64,000 nt of DNA from Actibacterium sp. (GTDB taxonomy: Bacteria > Pseudomonadota > Alphaproteobacteria > Rhodobacterales > Rhodobacteraceae), in the NCBI GenBank assembly GCA_016278325.1, contig JADQCB010000008.1, positions 83,772 through 147,771 of the forward strand, in the 5' to 3' direction. Below the pieces are notes generated by a model. It ran no database searches. It saw only the letters and a list, made by a program, of their open reading frames with translations, and had not been told where the DNA came from. The first letter of the stretch is position 1; the number at the start of each line of letters is the position of its first letter. Shown here piece by piece: positions 1 to 8,098 of the stretch. Position numbers and translations under genes: made by a program.

Positions 1-891
1 ATAAAGCGTCTGGGTCAGTCGAAGCCCGACGCTGCTGTTGTTGATACCACCGTCGGCGCGGCTGAGATTCGCCTCGGCCTGCAAGGTGGGGCGGCGCGCG
101 GCACGCGCCCGCAGCAGCGACAGTTCGGACACTGTCACATTGTGCTGCGCCGCCTCGATGTCGGGATGGTTGCGCATTGCGATGCTGCGCGCGGCGTCAA
201 GCGTGTCGGGCAGGTCCGGCATGTCGGTCACGCTGCCCAGATCGCCCGGATACTGCCCGACCGCCAGCTTGTAGGCTTCGCGCGCGGTATTCAGCTGGCC
301 CTGCGCGGCAACCAGGTTGCTTTGCGACAGGGCAAGGCGCGATCGCGCCAGCGAGACGTCGGTGCGCGTCACCTCTCCCACCTCGAACCGGTCCTGCGCT
401 GCGCGCAACTGCTCGGTGACCAGCCGCAGGTTGTTGCGGCGCAGTTCCACGGTCTGCAACGCGCTTCGCACGCTCATGAACGCCTGCACGGTGGACAGCA
501 GCACCTGCTGTTCCAGCGACACCAGGTTGGACCGGGCGGCAAGCACGCTTTCCTTGGCCGCTTCGACGGCAAGGCGCCCATCGCCGCCATCATAGATGTC
601 GAGGCTGGCATTCAGCGTCACCGAGGCGCTGGTGTTGGACGTGGCCAGGGGCGCATTGGAATCGGTGTAATCCGCATTGGCAATGAAGGACAGGACCGGG
701 CGCAGCGCGGCGACGGCCTGGGCGACCGTTTCATCCGTGGCGCGCAGCAACGCGCGGTTCTGCTCCAGAAGATTGCTGCTGCGATAGGCCATGGCCAGCG
801 CATCGGCCAGGTTTTCCGCGCGCGCCGGCGCGGCCCCCGTTGCCAGAAGCGCCAGGACCCCGATCGCTGCGTTCCGAAAGAATACTGCCAT
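1..891 (-). CDS. TolC-family outer-membrane efflux/secretion channel (3' end missing)
   Basis: The first 297 codons of a TolC-family outer membrane protein; the C-terminal part lies beyond the left edge. The product opens with a signal peptide (MAVFFRNAAIGVLALLATG, then an APARA/EN cleavage region). The mature part has long Ala/Leu/Gln-rich helices typical of the TolC periplasmic coiled-coil barrel, including a stretch around VEAAKESVLAARSNLVSLEQ. TolC proteins form the outer-membrane exit duct for type I secretion and tripartite efflux pumps. No pump or membrane-fusion gene is visible, so the partner is unknown. The PCMT-like gene lies 77 bp upstream on the same strand. Confidence 0.85.
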   Translation of the reverse strand, partial: MAVFFRNAAIGVLALLATGAAPARAENLADALAMAYRSSNLLEQNRALLRATDETVAQAVAALRPVLSFIANADYTDSNAPLATSNTSASVTLNASLDIYDGGDGRLAVEAAKESVLAARSNLVSLEQQVLLSTVQAFMSVRSALQTVELRRNNLRLVTEQLRAAQDRFEVGEVTRTDVSLARSRLALSQSNLVAAQGQLNTAREAYKLAVGQYPGDLGSVTDMPDLPDTLDAARSIAMRNHPDIEAAQHNVTVSELSLLRARAARRPTLQAEANLSRADGGINNSSVGLRLTQTLY

Positions 892-968
892 ACTACCCTC
901 GCCTCGTTAACCCGGTGGTCGATCGCGCCGGTCGCGGTTGCCTGCCTGTCGATCCACGCATCCACCAG

Positions 969-1622
969 TTACAATGCGAAGGCGACCGGCTCCTCGAATC
1001 CGGCAAGCACCGGGGCTGTCGCGTTGAACGCGAACCGCCAGTTCACGGTCCCGTCGATCTTATACCCGATACGGCAAACGCCCAAGGCCCCCTCCATGAA
1101 CAGCGCCGCGATTCGTCCGCCTTCCCGCAACTGTTGCTCAATTGTATCAGGCAGGCGTTCGATCGCCCCTTCCAGGATGATCACGTCATAGGGCCCGTGC
1201 TGCGGCGCGCCCCCGGCCAGCGGACCCGCGATCACCGCCACGTTGTCGGCCGCATTCTCGGCCAGCGCGGCCTGCGCTTCGGCGGCCATGGCGGCGTCTT
1301 CCTCGATCGCGACCACCGCTTCGGCCATGCGGGCGATCACAGCGCTGGAATAGCCCAGCCCGCAGCCCAGATCCAGCACCAGATCCGAGCCCTGGATGTC
1401 CAGCCCGTCCAGCATCTTGGACAGGGTCCGCGGGGCCAGCATCACGCGGCCCCCGCCCAGATCCAGATTGTCGCCGATATAGGCCGCTTCGCGCAGGCTG
1501 GCCGGCACGAACGCCTCTCTCGGCACCGCGAGCATTGCCTCGATGACGGGAAATTTCGTGACATCCGAGGGCCGCACCTGGGTGTCGACCATCATCCTGC
1601 GGCGGGTTGCGAAATCTGTCAT
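969..1622 (-). CDS. protein-L-isoaspartate O-methyltransferase family protein
   Basis: A 217-residue SAM-dependent methyltransferase of the PCMT family, which repairs isoaspartyl residues in aged proteins. The SAM-binding motif I is clear ([17 protein letters not shown]), followed by an acidic motif II (VAIEED). The N-terminal [18 protein letters not shown] is the usual start of the short alphaproteobacterial form, so I chose the ATG at 1622; the frame stays open upstream to 1706 but that extension looks non-coding. The canonical PCMT active-site segment is less conserved than in E. coli Pcm, so the exact substrate is uncertain. It probably forms a transcription unit with the downstream tolC-like gene. 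Confidence 0.8.
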   Translation of the reverse strand: MTDFATRRRMMVDTQVRPSDVTKFPVIEAMLAVPREAFVPASLREAAYIGDNLDLGGGRVMLAPRTLSKMLDGLDIQGSDLVLDLGCGLGYSSAVIARMAEAVVAIEEDAAMAAEAQAALAENAADNVAVIAGPLAGGAPQHGPYDVIILEGAIERLPDTIEQQLREGGRIAALFMEGALGVCRIGYKIDGTVNWRFAFNATAPVLAGFEEPVAFAL

Positions 1623-1747
1623 GGGGCGAAGCTCTTCGGGCTGTTCCGTTTGCATCAATCTCTTGCCACAGAAAGCCGGGGCGGGCAACAGAGCGGGATG
1701 TCCCACCGGGCGGGCGGTTACGGTACCGACCTCACCGCAGCGGCCGT

Positions 1748-2008
1748 TCAGCTCATCCCGAGCGCCTGCTTGTACATCTCCAGCACCGCCTCTTCCTCGG
1801 CGATATCGTCGCTGTCGCGCTTGCGCAGCGCGATGACCTTGCGCATCACCTTGGTGTCATAGCCCCGGCCCTTGGCTTCGGCCATCACTTCCTTCTGCTG
1901 ATCGGCGATGTCCTTCTTCTCGGCCTCAAGCCGCTCGTAACGCTCGATGAACTGGCGCAGCTCGTCGGCGGTCACGCGATAGGTGGTGTCGGTGCTGGTG
2001 TCGGTCAT
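1748..2008 (-). CDS. gapR: GapR-family nucleoid-associated protein (DUF2312)
   Basis: An 86-residue protein of the DUF2312 family, whose studied member is Caulobacter GapR, a DNA-binding protein that encircles overtwisted DNA and supports topoisomerase action during replication and transcription. The whole chain from residue 10 on is the conserved helical domain ([20 protein letters not shown], then the basic [18 protein letters not shown]). The length matches the family (about 85-90). The ATG at 2008 is chosen because the longer open frame upstream has no family similarity. It is monocistronic or reads into the PCMT gene 125 bp downstream. Confidence 0.9.
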   Translation of the reverse strand: MTDTSTDTTYRVTADELRQFIERYERLEAEKKDIADQQKEVMAEAKGRGYDTKVMRKVIALRKRDSDDIAEEEAVLEMYKQALGMS

Positions 2009-2147
2009 CGCTGCCTCTTGAAAGATCGGGTTGCCGGAGCCTTCCGATACCGCCGGTCCCACGCCACCGCAAGCCCCCCGAACGGGGTTGCGCGCCGCGC
2101 CTGCCTGGGCTAGCGCAGACCGGCATGACAGCACGGGGACGAGGGCG

Positions 2148-2363
2148 ATGGAAACGCTGATATGGTCCGGGGCCGCGGTTTCCCTGGCGGGGCTGGTCGG
2201 GCTGGTGTGGTGCATCCTCAAGGTCGCGCGGGCCCGCCGCGCCGGCCTGTCCGACAAGGATCTGCGCGCCGCGATCCAGAAGGTCGTGGTGCTGAACATG
2301 GCCGCGCTTTTCGTATCGGTCATCGGCCTGATGATGGTGATCGTCGGCATCTTCCTGGCCTGA
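2148..2363 (+). CDS. small two-helix membrane protein
   Basis: A 71-residue protein of unknown function with two predicted membrane segments (about residues 5-23 and 45-68) joined by a basic loop ([20 protein letters not shown]). The ATG at 2148 follows a purine-rich stretch (GGGACGAGGGCG) that can act as ribosome binding site; a longer frame from 2031 would add a Pro/Ala-rich leader that looks non-coding. It is divergent from gapR and converges on the FadJ-like gene 17 bp away. The pattern of a cytosolic loop with membrane ends suggests a conserved inner-membrane protein, but no role can be assigned. Confidence 0.7.
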   Translation: METLIWSGAAVSLAGLVGLVWCILKVARARRAGLSDKDLRAAIQKVVVLNMAALFVSVIGLMMVIVGIFLA

Positions 2364-2380
2364 AGCCGCGCGCCGCGCCG

Positions 2381-4237
2381 TCAAAGCCGATTCAGATCGG
2401 CAAATTTGCGCCCGTTCTTGATGAGGTCGGAAAAGAGCGCCGAGGGCGCCCAGAACGATGCGTCCTCTTCGGCCAATGCCTTCAGGGTGTTTTGCACCGA
2501 CAACAACCCGGCAAGATCGGCGGCCTCCATCGGGCCGCCACGCCAGGCGGGAAAGCCGTAACCGTGGATCATGACCAGGTCGATATCGGAGGGGCGTTGC
2601 GCCACGCCGGCCTCGACCAGCAGCGCGCCGGTATTGGCCATCGCCGCCATGGCGCGCTGCACGATCTCACCGGCGGGGGTCGCGCGCCCGCCGGAACCCG
2701 GCTGTGGCGGGGTCTGTCCCGCGAACACCGCACGTTTCAGGCCATGGTCCGCCAGCGCGGCCTCGACCGTCGCCGGGTCGGTGCCACGGCGCACCACGTC
2801 GGCGGCGACCCAGCGGCACGCCCCCCAGACCGCGGGCCCGATCCCCCCCTCGGCCGCCGGGCCGATCACGGCGACCTTCCGGGCGGCCCATAACAGTTCG
2901 ACCACGCCCATCACGGCCTCTGGCGCCGTGGCGTCGCCTGTCAGAACCTCCACCAGCCGCCCGGAATGGGCCGGTCCCGGGGCCATCAACGCCAGCGCTT
3001 CGGCGGGATGAGGCAGACCAGCAAGATCGGGGATGCGGCCCGGCTCGGTCACGAGCGCCAGAACCGCGCCGGGCTGCATCCGCGCCTGCCAGGCGGCCGC
3101 GTCGGCGCGCGCGATCACGAGATCGGCCGAGGCCAGCGCCTCTTCCGGCGGGGCGACGCTCAGCCGCGCCAGGCGATCCTTGCGCAGCGCATCCGGGATC
3201 CGCCCTCCGTCGCGCGCCGTGGCGTAGATCCGGTCGACCTGGGCGGCCACGCCCTGCGCATCGGCGCAATGCAGGCTCACGCGGCGCCCTGAATCCAGCA
3301 GCATCACGACCCAGCCGGCAGCGACCGCGCCATCGGCGACAAGCGCGACACGCCGCAAGGGGCGCGCATTGCGCCCGGCGAATTCCGGCCTGCGCCCGGC
3401 CAGCCCCTCGGCCAGGAAGACATGGCGCAGCGCCTTCGCCGCGGGGGTGGCGATGCAGTCGTCGCGCGCGGCCGCCTCGAATTCCAGCGCGGCCTCGACC
3501 GGCAGAAGCAGCGCCGCCTCAACCGCGTCCACGATCCGGACCGGTGCCAGAAGCGGGCTGTCGGCCACCCTCTGGCGGAACCGCGCCACCGTCTTCTGAT
3601 AGGCGATCGGATCGGCAAACGCCTTGCGCCGCGCCAGCGTCGGGCGGGGGCCGGCGCCGGCCTCGATCAGCTCGGTCGCATAGGCCTGCGCGGCCGCTGC
3701 CAGATCCCCCTGCGCCACGCGATCGACCAGCCCCAGGCGCGCGGCCTCGGCCGCCGGAACGGGCCGGCCGGCCAGCATGATCTCCAGCGCCGCCTCGGCG
3801 CCGACCAGACGCGGCAGGCGCTGGGTGCCGCCGGCCCCCGGCACCCGCCCCAGATTGACCTCGGGCAAACCCAGGCTGCACTGCTCGGACGCAATCCGGT
3901 AATGCGCCGCCATCGCCAGTTCGCAGCCGCCGCCCAGCGTGCTGCCATGCAGCGCCGCGATCACCGGTTTCGGGCAAAGCTCCACCCGGCGGCACAGGTC
4001 GCGCAATGCGGGGGCGGTTTCGCCACCCTCGCTTTCCGGTATCTCGGCACCGGCCGAGAAGTTCGGACCGGCCGCCGCGATCACGATCGCATTCAGGCCC
4101 GGATCGGCGACGACCTTGTCCAGCGCCTGCGACAGCGCATGCCGCAAGGCCCCGCCGAGCGCGTTGATCGGCGGCTGGTCCAGAACGATCCGGGCGATTC
4201 CCCCCTGCCCCGTTTGCATATGCACCAGTTCGCCCAT
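2381..4237 (-). CDS. FadB/FadJ-like multifunctional enoyl-CoA hydratase with a degenerate dehydrogenase half
   Basis: A 618-residue protein built like the alpha subunit of the beta-oxidation complex: an N-terminal enoyl-CoA hydratase domain (about 1-200), a 3-hydroxyacyl-CoA dehydrogenase NAD-binding region (about 290-440) and a C-terminal dehydrogenase domain (about 530-610, [20 protein letters not shown]). The hydratase is intact, with [15 protein letters not shown] (Glu106) and [19 protein letters not shown] (Glu126). The dehydrogenase is odd: the usual GAGxMG dinucleotide motif reads [15 protein letters not shown], and the expected LHFFSP active-site motif reads LALMAP (415-420), so the catalytic His is absent. 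The ATG at 4237 has an AGGGG sequence about 10 bases upstream; an in-frame ATG at 4258 is the alternative. No thiolase partner lies nearby. Confidence 0.8.
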   Translation of the reverse strand: MGELVHMQTGQGGIARIVLDQPPINALGGALRHALSQALDKVVADPGLNAIVIAAAGPNFSAGAEIPESEGGETAPALRDLCRRVELCPKPVIAALHGSTLGGGCELAMAAHYRIASEQCSLGLPEVNLGRVPGAGGTQRLPRLVGAEAALEIMLAGRPVPAAEAARLGLVDRVAQGDLAAAAQAYATELIEAGAGPRPTLARRKAFADPIAYQKTVARFRQRVADSPLLAPVRIVDAVEAALLLPVEAALEFEAAARDDCIATPAAKALRHVFLAEGLAGRRPEFAGRNARPLRRVALVADGAVAAGWVVMLLDSGRRVSLHCADAQGVAAQVDRIYATARDGGRIPDALRKDRLARLSVAPPEEALASADLVIARADAAAWQARMQPGAVLALVTEPGRIPDLAGLPHPAEALALMAPGPAHSGRLVEVLTGDATAPEAVMGVVELLWAARKVAVIGPAAEGGIGPAVWGACRWVAADVVRRGTDPATVEAALADHGLKRAVFAGQTPPQPGSGGRATPAGEIVQRAMAAMANTGALLVEAGVAQRPSDIDLVMIHGYGFPAWRGGPMEAADLAGLLSVQNTLKALAEEDASFWAPSALFSDLIKNGRKFADLNRL

Positions 4238-4362
4238 GACCGTCTTGCCCCTGCCCATCGACGGGCCGGCGCCCCGGAACGGACCTGGCCCTTGGCAGCA
4301 TTAGTATCCTTGCTGCGCCGAATCGCAACAGATTGGTGAACCGACAGGCGGATCAGATGCCG

Positions 4363-4575
4363 TCAGACGGGCATGTCGTTGTAAAGGTCGTCGGAATCGT
4401 CATCCTCCAGCTCCTGCTCCAGGCGCAGGATGTCATCGGGCACCGGCAGGCCCTGGCCGCGAAGCTCGGCGATCTTCTCGCGCAGTTCCTCTTGCAGGAC
4501 ATGCCGGTCCTCGGGGCGTTTCTCGATTTCTTCCAGGATCAGGTAGATCCCCGCCTTCAACTGTTCGAACGCCAT
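4363..4575 (-). CDS. small acidic conserved protein of unknown function
   Basis: A 70-residue, strongly acidic, probably helical protein (MAFEQLKAGIYLILEEIEKR..., tail LEQELEDDDSDDLYNDMPV). I do not recognise a named family. The ATG at 4575 has an AGGA-type ribosome binding site just upstream, and the open frame beyond it overlaps the neighbouring gene, so the short form is preferred. It lies 34 bp downstream of the DksA/TraR-type gene on the same strand and is probably co-transcribed, which hints at a link to transcription control. This is inference from position only. Confidence 0.65.
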   Translation of the reverse strand: MAFEQLKAGIYLILEEIEKRPEDRHVLQEELREKIAELRGQGLPVPDDILRLEQELEDDDSDDLYNDMPV

Positions 4576-4609
4576 GCTCTGGCTCCTTCCTGTTCGGGTC
4601 TGGCGCCGG

Positions 4610-4927
4610 TCATGTGGCGCAACGGCTGCAGAACGGCGTGGCCGGCAGCACATCGAGGCGTTCTTGCGAAATCGTGTCGCCGCATTTCACGCAGATGCCA
4701 TAGGTTCCGGCCTCGATCCGGTCCAGCGCGGCGCGGATGCGCGCGATCTCGGAAACGCCGGCCGTTCCGATGTCCTCAAGAACCTCGTCTTCCTCGCGTT
4801 CGACGGCCAGTTCTTCCCAATCCTTCGCCGCGTGGCTTTCAAGCTCATCCTCGATGCCGTGCAGCCGGGCTTCAAGCTCGTTAAGCCTGGTTTCCAACGC
4901 TTTCTTGCGGTCTTCTACCGTCGTCAT
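4610..4927 (-). CDS. DksA/TraR-family zinc-finger transcription factor
   Basis: A 105-residue protein with an N-terminal charged coiled coil (1-75) and a C-terminal four-cysteine zinc finger of C-x2-C...C-x2-C form (CVKCGDTISQERLDVLPATPFCSRC). DksA-type proteins insert their coiled coil into the RNA polymerase secondary channel. The chain is shorter than E. coli DksA (151), close to the short alphaproteobacterial homologues. The coiled coil tip cannot be assigned firmly, so whether it responds to ppGpp like DksA is open. It is divergent from the persulfide-dioxygenase-like gene across a 158-bp region that contains an FNR-like site. Confidence 0.85.
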   Translation of the reverse strand: MTTVEDRKKALETRLNELEARLHGIEDELESHAAKDWEELAVEREEDEVLEDIGTAGVSEIARIRAALDRIEAGTYGICVKCGDTISQERLDVLPATPFCSRCAT

Positions 4928-4984
4928 CTGTTCCTGTCTCCTCGGATGTTCGCAGGAATGTTACAGTGCAGCGAAACAGTCGCC

Positions 4985-4998
4985 TTGATACACGTCAA
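4985..4998. promoter_or_regulatory. FNR/FnrL-like box
   Basis: The sequence TTGATACACGTCAA matches the FNR consensus TTGAT-N4-ATCAA at 9 of 10 defined bases. It lies 57 bp upstream of the dksA-like start and about 90 bp upstream of the blh-like start, so it could serve either gene. Anaerobic control is inferred from the motif alone. Confidence 0.4.
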
Positions 4999-5029
4999 TT
5001 CCCCTGACGCCACTGTGATGAACGACCAT

Positions 5030-5056
5030 TGAAACACATTTCATAAATCGCATATG
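5030..5056. promoter_or_regulatory. inverted repeats upstream of the sulfur operon, possible BigR/SqrR-type operator
   Basis: A perfect 5-bp-arm dyad, TGAAA-CACA-TTTCA (5030-5043), overlaps a second dyad CATA-N7-TATG (5042-5056). Both lie 30-56 bp upstream of the blh-like start codon, where a promoter or operator is expected. Related sulfur operons are controlled by ArsR-type persulfide sensors (BigR, SqrR), but no such regulator is encoded here, so the assignment rests on position and symmetry only. Confidence 0.35.
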
Positions 5057-5085
5057 AGTTCCAGACAAACCGAGGAGCGCTACAG

Positions 5086-5949
5086 ATGTCACCCGATGTA
5101 AAAGCCTTTTTCGACGAGGCAACCAACACCGTTTCCTATGTCGTGCGCGACCCGATGTCCCGGAAGGCGGCGATCATCGACAGCGTCCTGGATTTCGACT
5201 ATCCGTCGGGCCATACCGACACCGCCTCGGCCGATGCCGTGATCGCCTGGGTCCGGGACCAGGGGTTCGAGCTTGAGTGGATTCTCGAAACCCATGTCCA
5301 TGCCGATCACCTGTCCGCCGCGCCCTATATCCAGCAGCAACTGGGCGGTCGGATCGGCATCGGCGAAAAGATCCGCGTCGTGCAGGACACGTTCGGAAAG
5401 GTGTTCAACGAGGGCACCGAGTTCCAGCGCGACGGCAGCCAGTTCGACAAGCTGTTCGCCGAGGGCGACAGTTTCCATATCGGCCAGCTGCGCGGCGACG
5501 TGTTGCACACGCCGGGCCACACGCCGGCCTGCCTGACCTATGTCATCGGCGATGCGGCCTTTGTCGGCGATACGCTGTTCATGCCCGATTTCGGAACCGC
5601 GCGCTGCGACTTCCCCGGCGGCTCGGCCGAGACGATGTACGATTCGGTGCAGAAGATCCTGGCCCTGCCCGAAGAAACTCGGATCTTTGTCGGCCACGAC
5701 TACAAGGCCCCGGGGCGCGACGACTATGCCTGGGAATCGACGGTGGGCGAACAGAAGGCGAAGAATGTCCATGTCGGCGGCGGCCATGACAAGGCCGATT
5801 TCGTGCGCATGCGGACCGAGCGCGACGCGACGCTGGGGATGCCCCGGTTGATCGTCCCCTCGTTGCAGGTGAACATGCGCGCCGGCCAGATGCCACCGGC
5901 CGAGGATAACGGAACCGTCTATCTGAAAGTGCCGGTGAACAAGCTGTAA
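5086..5949 (+). CDS. MBL-fold metallohydrolase, Blh / persulfide dioxygenase type
   Basis: A 287-residue metallo-beta-lactamase-fold protein of the Blh/ETHE1-related group, which oxidises glutathione persulfide or other sulfane sulfur. The metal motif HxHxDH is visible as THVHADH (His70, His72, Asp74, His75), with further ligands in HTPGHTPACL (His145) and FVGDTLF (Asp162). A conserved DFGTARCDFPGGSA stretch is typical of this subgroup. Two YeeE/YedE genes follow, matching the blh-yeeED arrangement of bigR operons known in rhizobia and Xylella. The start follows GAGGAGCGC, a good ribosome binding site. The first operon gene, bigR or sqrR, is not in this window's neighbourhood. Confidence 0.85.
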   Translation: MSPDVKAFFDEATNTVSYVVRDPMSRKAAIIDSVLDFDYPSGHTDTASADAVIAWVRDQGFELEWILETHVHADHLSAAPYIQQQLGGRIGIGEKIRVVQDTFGKVFNEGTEFQRDGSQFDKLFAEGDSFHIGQLRGDVLHTPGHTPACLTYVIGDAAFVGDTLFMPDFGTARCDFPGGSAETMYDSVQKILALPEETRIFVGHDYKAPGRDDYAWESTVGEQKAKNVHVGGGHDKADFVRMRTERDATLGMPRLIVPSLQVNMRAGQMPPAEDNGTVYLKVPVNKL

Positions 5950-6053
5950 TCGGACGGCGGCGCGGCGCGGGTCATGGCACCTGCTCCGAACCGCGTTCGT
6001 TCATGCAAAAGGATCAACAGCCCCGGACCGGGCGCGAGAGAGGCGAATGCGCG

Positions 6054-6482
6054 ATGATTGAACAAGACTGGATCTGGGGATTTGCCGGCGGCCTGCTGAT
6101 CGGCCTGGGCGGGGCGGTCTATCTGCTGTTCAATGGCCGGATCATGGGGGCCAGCGGCATTCTGGGCGGGCTGGTCGATGGCTCGGAGCTGCGCCACCGG
6201 TGGGAGCGGCTGGCCTTCCTGGCGGGCACCATCCTGGCGCCGATTATCCTCTACCCGCTGTATCGCGAGGTCGACACCCACATCACCGGAAACGTGGCGG
6301 TGGTGGTCGTTGCCGGCCTGTTGGTCGGCCTGGGCACGCGGCTGGCCAATGGCTGCACATCGGGCCACGGGGTCTGCGGCATCAGCCGGCTTTCGCTGCG
6401 CGGCATCGCGGCCACCGTGTTCTATATCCTGGCCGGCGGCATCACGATCGTGCTGTTCCGTCATCTGCTGGGGGTGATCTGA
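6054..6482 (+). CDS. YeeE/YedE-family membrane transporter, first half
   Basis: A 142-residue membrane protein of the YeeE/YedE (DUF395) family, which moves sulfur compounds such as thiosulfate across the membrane. About four membrane segments are visible, with the conserved cysteine motif [19 protein letters not shown] near residue 100. The ATG at 6054 is preferred over an upstream in-frame ATG at 6003 because [13 protein letters not shown] matches the usual family start and a GAGAGAGGCG stretch lies upstream. Its stop codon overlaps the start of the next gene by one base (TGATG), so the two halves are translated together and probably assemble as one transporter. Confidence 0.85.
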   Translation: MIEQDWIWGFAGGLLIGLGGAVYLLFNGRIMGASGILGGLVDGSELRHRWERLAFLAGTILAPIILYPLYREVDTHITGNVAVVVVAGLLVGLGTRLANGCTSGHGVCGISRLSLRGIAATVFYILAGGITIVLFRHLLGVI

Positions 6483-6904
6483 TGCGCAACCTGTTCGGTT
6501 TCATTGCCGGTGCGCTTTTCGGTGCCGGGCTTTTCATCTCGGGCATGACCGACACGACCAAGGTGCAGGGCTGGCTCGACCTGTTCGGCGACTGGGATCC
6601 CACGCTGGCCTTCGTCATGGGCGGGGCGATCCTGCCGATGGCCATCGCCTGGGGGATCGCACGCGGCCGCAAGCCCGCGCTTGGCGGCCATTTCCCGACC
6701 CCACCCGAGCCCAAGATCGGGCGTAACCTGATCGTCGGATCGGTGCTGTTCGGCGCGGGCTGGGGGCTGGCGGGTCTGTGCCCGGGGCCGGCCCTGGCCT
6801 CGCTCGGCTATGGCGGCGGGATGCACTGGCTGTTCGTGGCGGCGATGATCCTGGGCATGATCGCAGCGGTGCCGGTTCGCAAATGGATGCCGGCGGCGCC
6901 CTGA
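6482..6904 (+). CDS. YeeE/YedE-family membrane transporter, second half
   Basis: A 140-residue membrane protein, the second half-size YeeE/YedE (DUF395) protein. It opens with [24 protein letters not shown] and carries the conserved GAGWGLAGLCPGPALASL cysteine motif. Together with the preceding gene it reconstitutes the two-motif arrangement of full-length YeeE. In the Blh-linked systems of other Proteobacteria these proteins are proposed to export sulfite or take up sulfur species; here that role is inferred from the neighbouring Blh-type enzyme. Confidence 0.85.
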   Translation: MRNLFGFIAGALFGAGLFISGMTDTTKVQGWLDLFGDWDPTLAFVMGGAILPMAIAWGIARGRKPALGGHFPTPPEPKIGRNLIVGSVLFGAGWGLAGLCPGPALASLGYGGGMHWLFVAAMILGMIAAVPVRKWMPAAP

Positions 6905-7001
6905 CCCCAGGCCGGGCCATGGCAAGTGCCCTGGCCGCCGGCTGCCCGCCCGGGCAGCGGGACCGGGACGGCGAGCGAAGATCCCGGCCCGGCGCACGCC
7001 C

Positions 7002-8054
7002 CTAAGTCGCGGCCGCGATACTTATCTGCGGCGCGATGTCCGACGGGTCCGCCTCCGGTGCGGGCGGGTCGTTCTGGTCGGGCGCGCCCGTCTCCTGCTG
7101 CGGATCGATCGCGGGTGGGGCCGGATCGGGGGCAGACAACGCCGATCCGGCCGCCAAAGCGGGGTCTTGGGGGGGCGTCCTTTCGGCGGGCTGCGGCGCC
7201 GCGACCAGTTTCACCGCACGGTTGCCGCCCGATCGCCCCAGGCGCCCCCGGGCCACCAATGCCCCGTCCGCCCCTTCAAGCCGGACCCTTTCCAACGCCG
7301 CGGCCGGAATCGGCAGCATGTCATCGGAGCGCAGCGCCATGACCCGGGTCAACGGCAATCGCAACCGGGTCAGGACCGCCCGCACCGGCAGATCGGCGCC
7401 AAGCACGCTTTCCGCCATGGCGGCCTGCCATGGCGCATCGGTTCCAGCGGCGCGCTCGACGACCGGGCGGGCCGGAAGCAGCAGCCGCAGAGTGCAGTCC
7501 GCCACCCCGTCGATCACATCCAGTTCGAGCCGGAACCGGCGCATCGGGATATCGGGCAGGGCAAATCGCAGCAACCGGATGTCGGGAATGTGGCCGCGAT
7601 AGCGAAACCCGCCGGCCCAGCTTGACGCGGCCGTGCCGTCGAGCGCGGCGGCAAATTCGGTCAGCATGCGATCGATCAACCCGCGCGCCATCTCGGCGTC
7701 GATGCGGGTGGGCGGGCGCGGCGCCGACGGGGTTGCCGGCTGACGTCCGGTCATGCGCTGGGCAAGGATCGCGGCCAGAAACGGCGCGGAAATCTCGGCC
7801 AGGCCGGTGGTGCCACCGGGCCCGTCAAGCAGGGCAAGAAGCGCGTGTTCGCCGATCGTGCGCGTGACCTCCTCCGGCGTCTCGATTTCCTCTTCGACAC
7901 GTTTCACGTTCAGCAGCATGCCAAGCTCATCCTGCGCGGCGCCTGCCAGGGCCAACTCCAGCGCGCGCGATGGAAACATGGCTGGCCGCCGCGCCGCCGC
8001 GCGGGCCACCTTGCGCCGCAGCACCGAGTCCGCGTTTTCCCGTGTCACCGTCAT
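7002..8054 (-). CDS. FliM/FliN-family (SpoA domain) protein, stand-alone
   Basis: A 350-residue protein with similarity to flagellar switch proteins of the FliM/FliN family. The N-terminal part (VLRRKVARAA...PSRALELALAGAA) and the middle domain resemble the FliM scaffold, and a SpoA-like segment lies around LPVRAVLTRLRLPLTRVMALRSDDMLPIP. The C-terminus is a Pro/Ala-rich tail of about 80 residues. The ATG at 8054 is chosen over 8093 because MTVTRENADSVLRRK is a better family start. No other flagellar gene lies in the window, so this copy sits outside a flagellar cluster. It may be an accessory switch component, but its role is uncertain. Confidence 0.65.
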   Translation of the reverse strand: MTVTRENADSVLRRKVARAAARRPAMFPSRALELALAGAAQDELGMLLNVKRVEEEIETPEEVTRTIGEHALLALLDGPGGTTGLAEISAPFLAAILAQRMTGRQPATPSAPRPPTRIDAEMARGLIDRMLTEFAAALDGTAASSWAGGFRYRGHIPDIRLLRFALPDIPMRRFRLELDVIDGVADCTLRLLLPARPVVERAAGTDAPWQAAMAESVLGADLPVRAVLTRLRLPLTRVMALRSDDMLPIPAAALERVRLEGADGALVARGRLGRSGGNRAVKLVAAPQPAERTPPQDPALAAGSALSAPDPAPPAIDPQQETGAPDQNDPPAPEADPSDIAPQISIAAAT

Positions 8055-8098
8055 CGCACCTCGTCCGGATACGCGCGGCATGTTGGGCGACAAATGGT

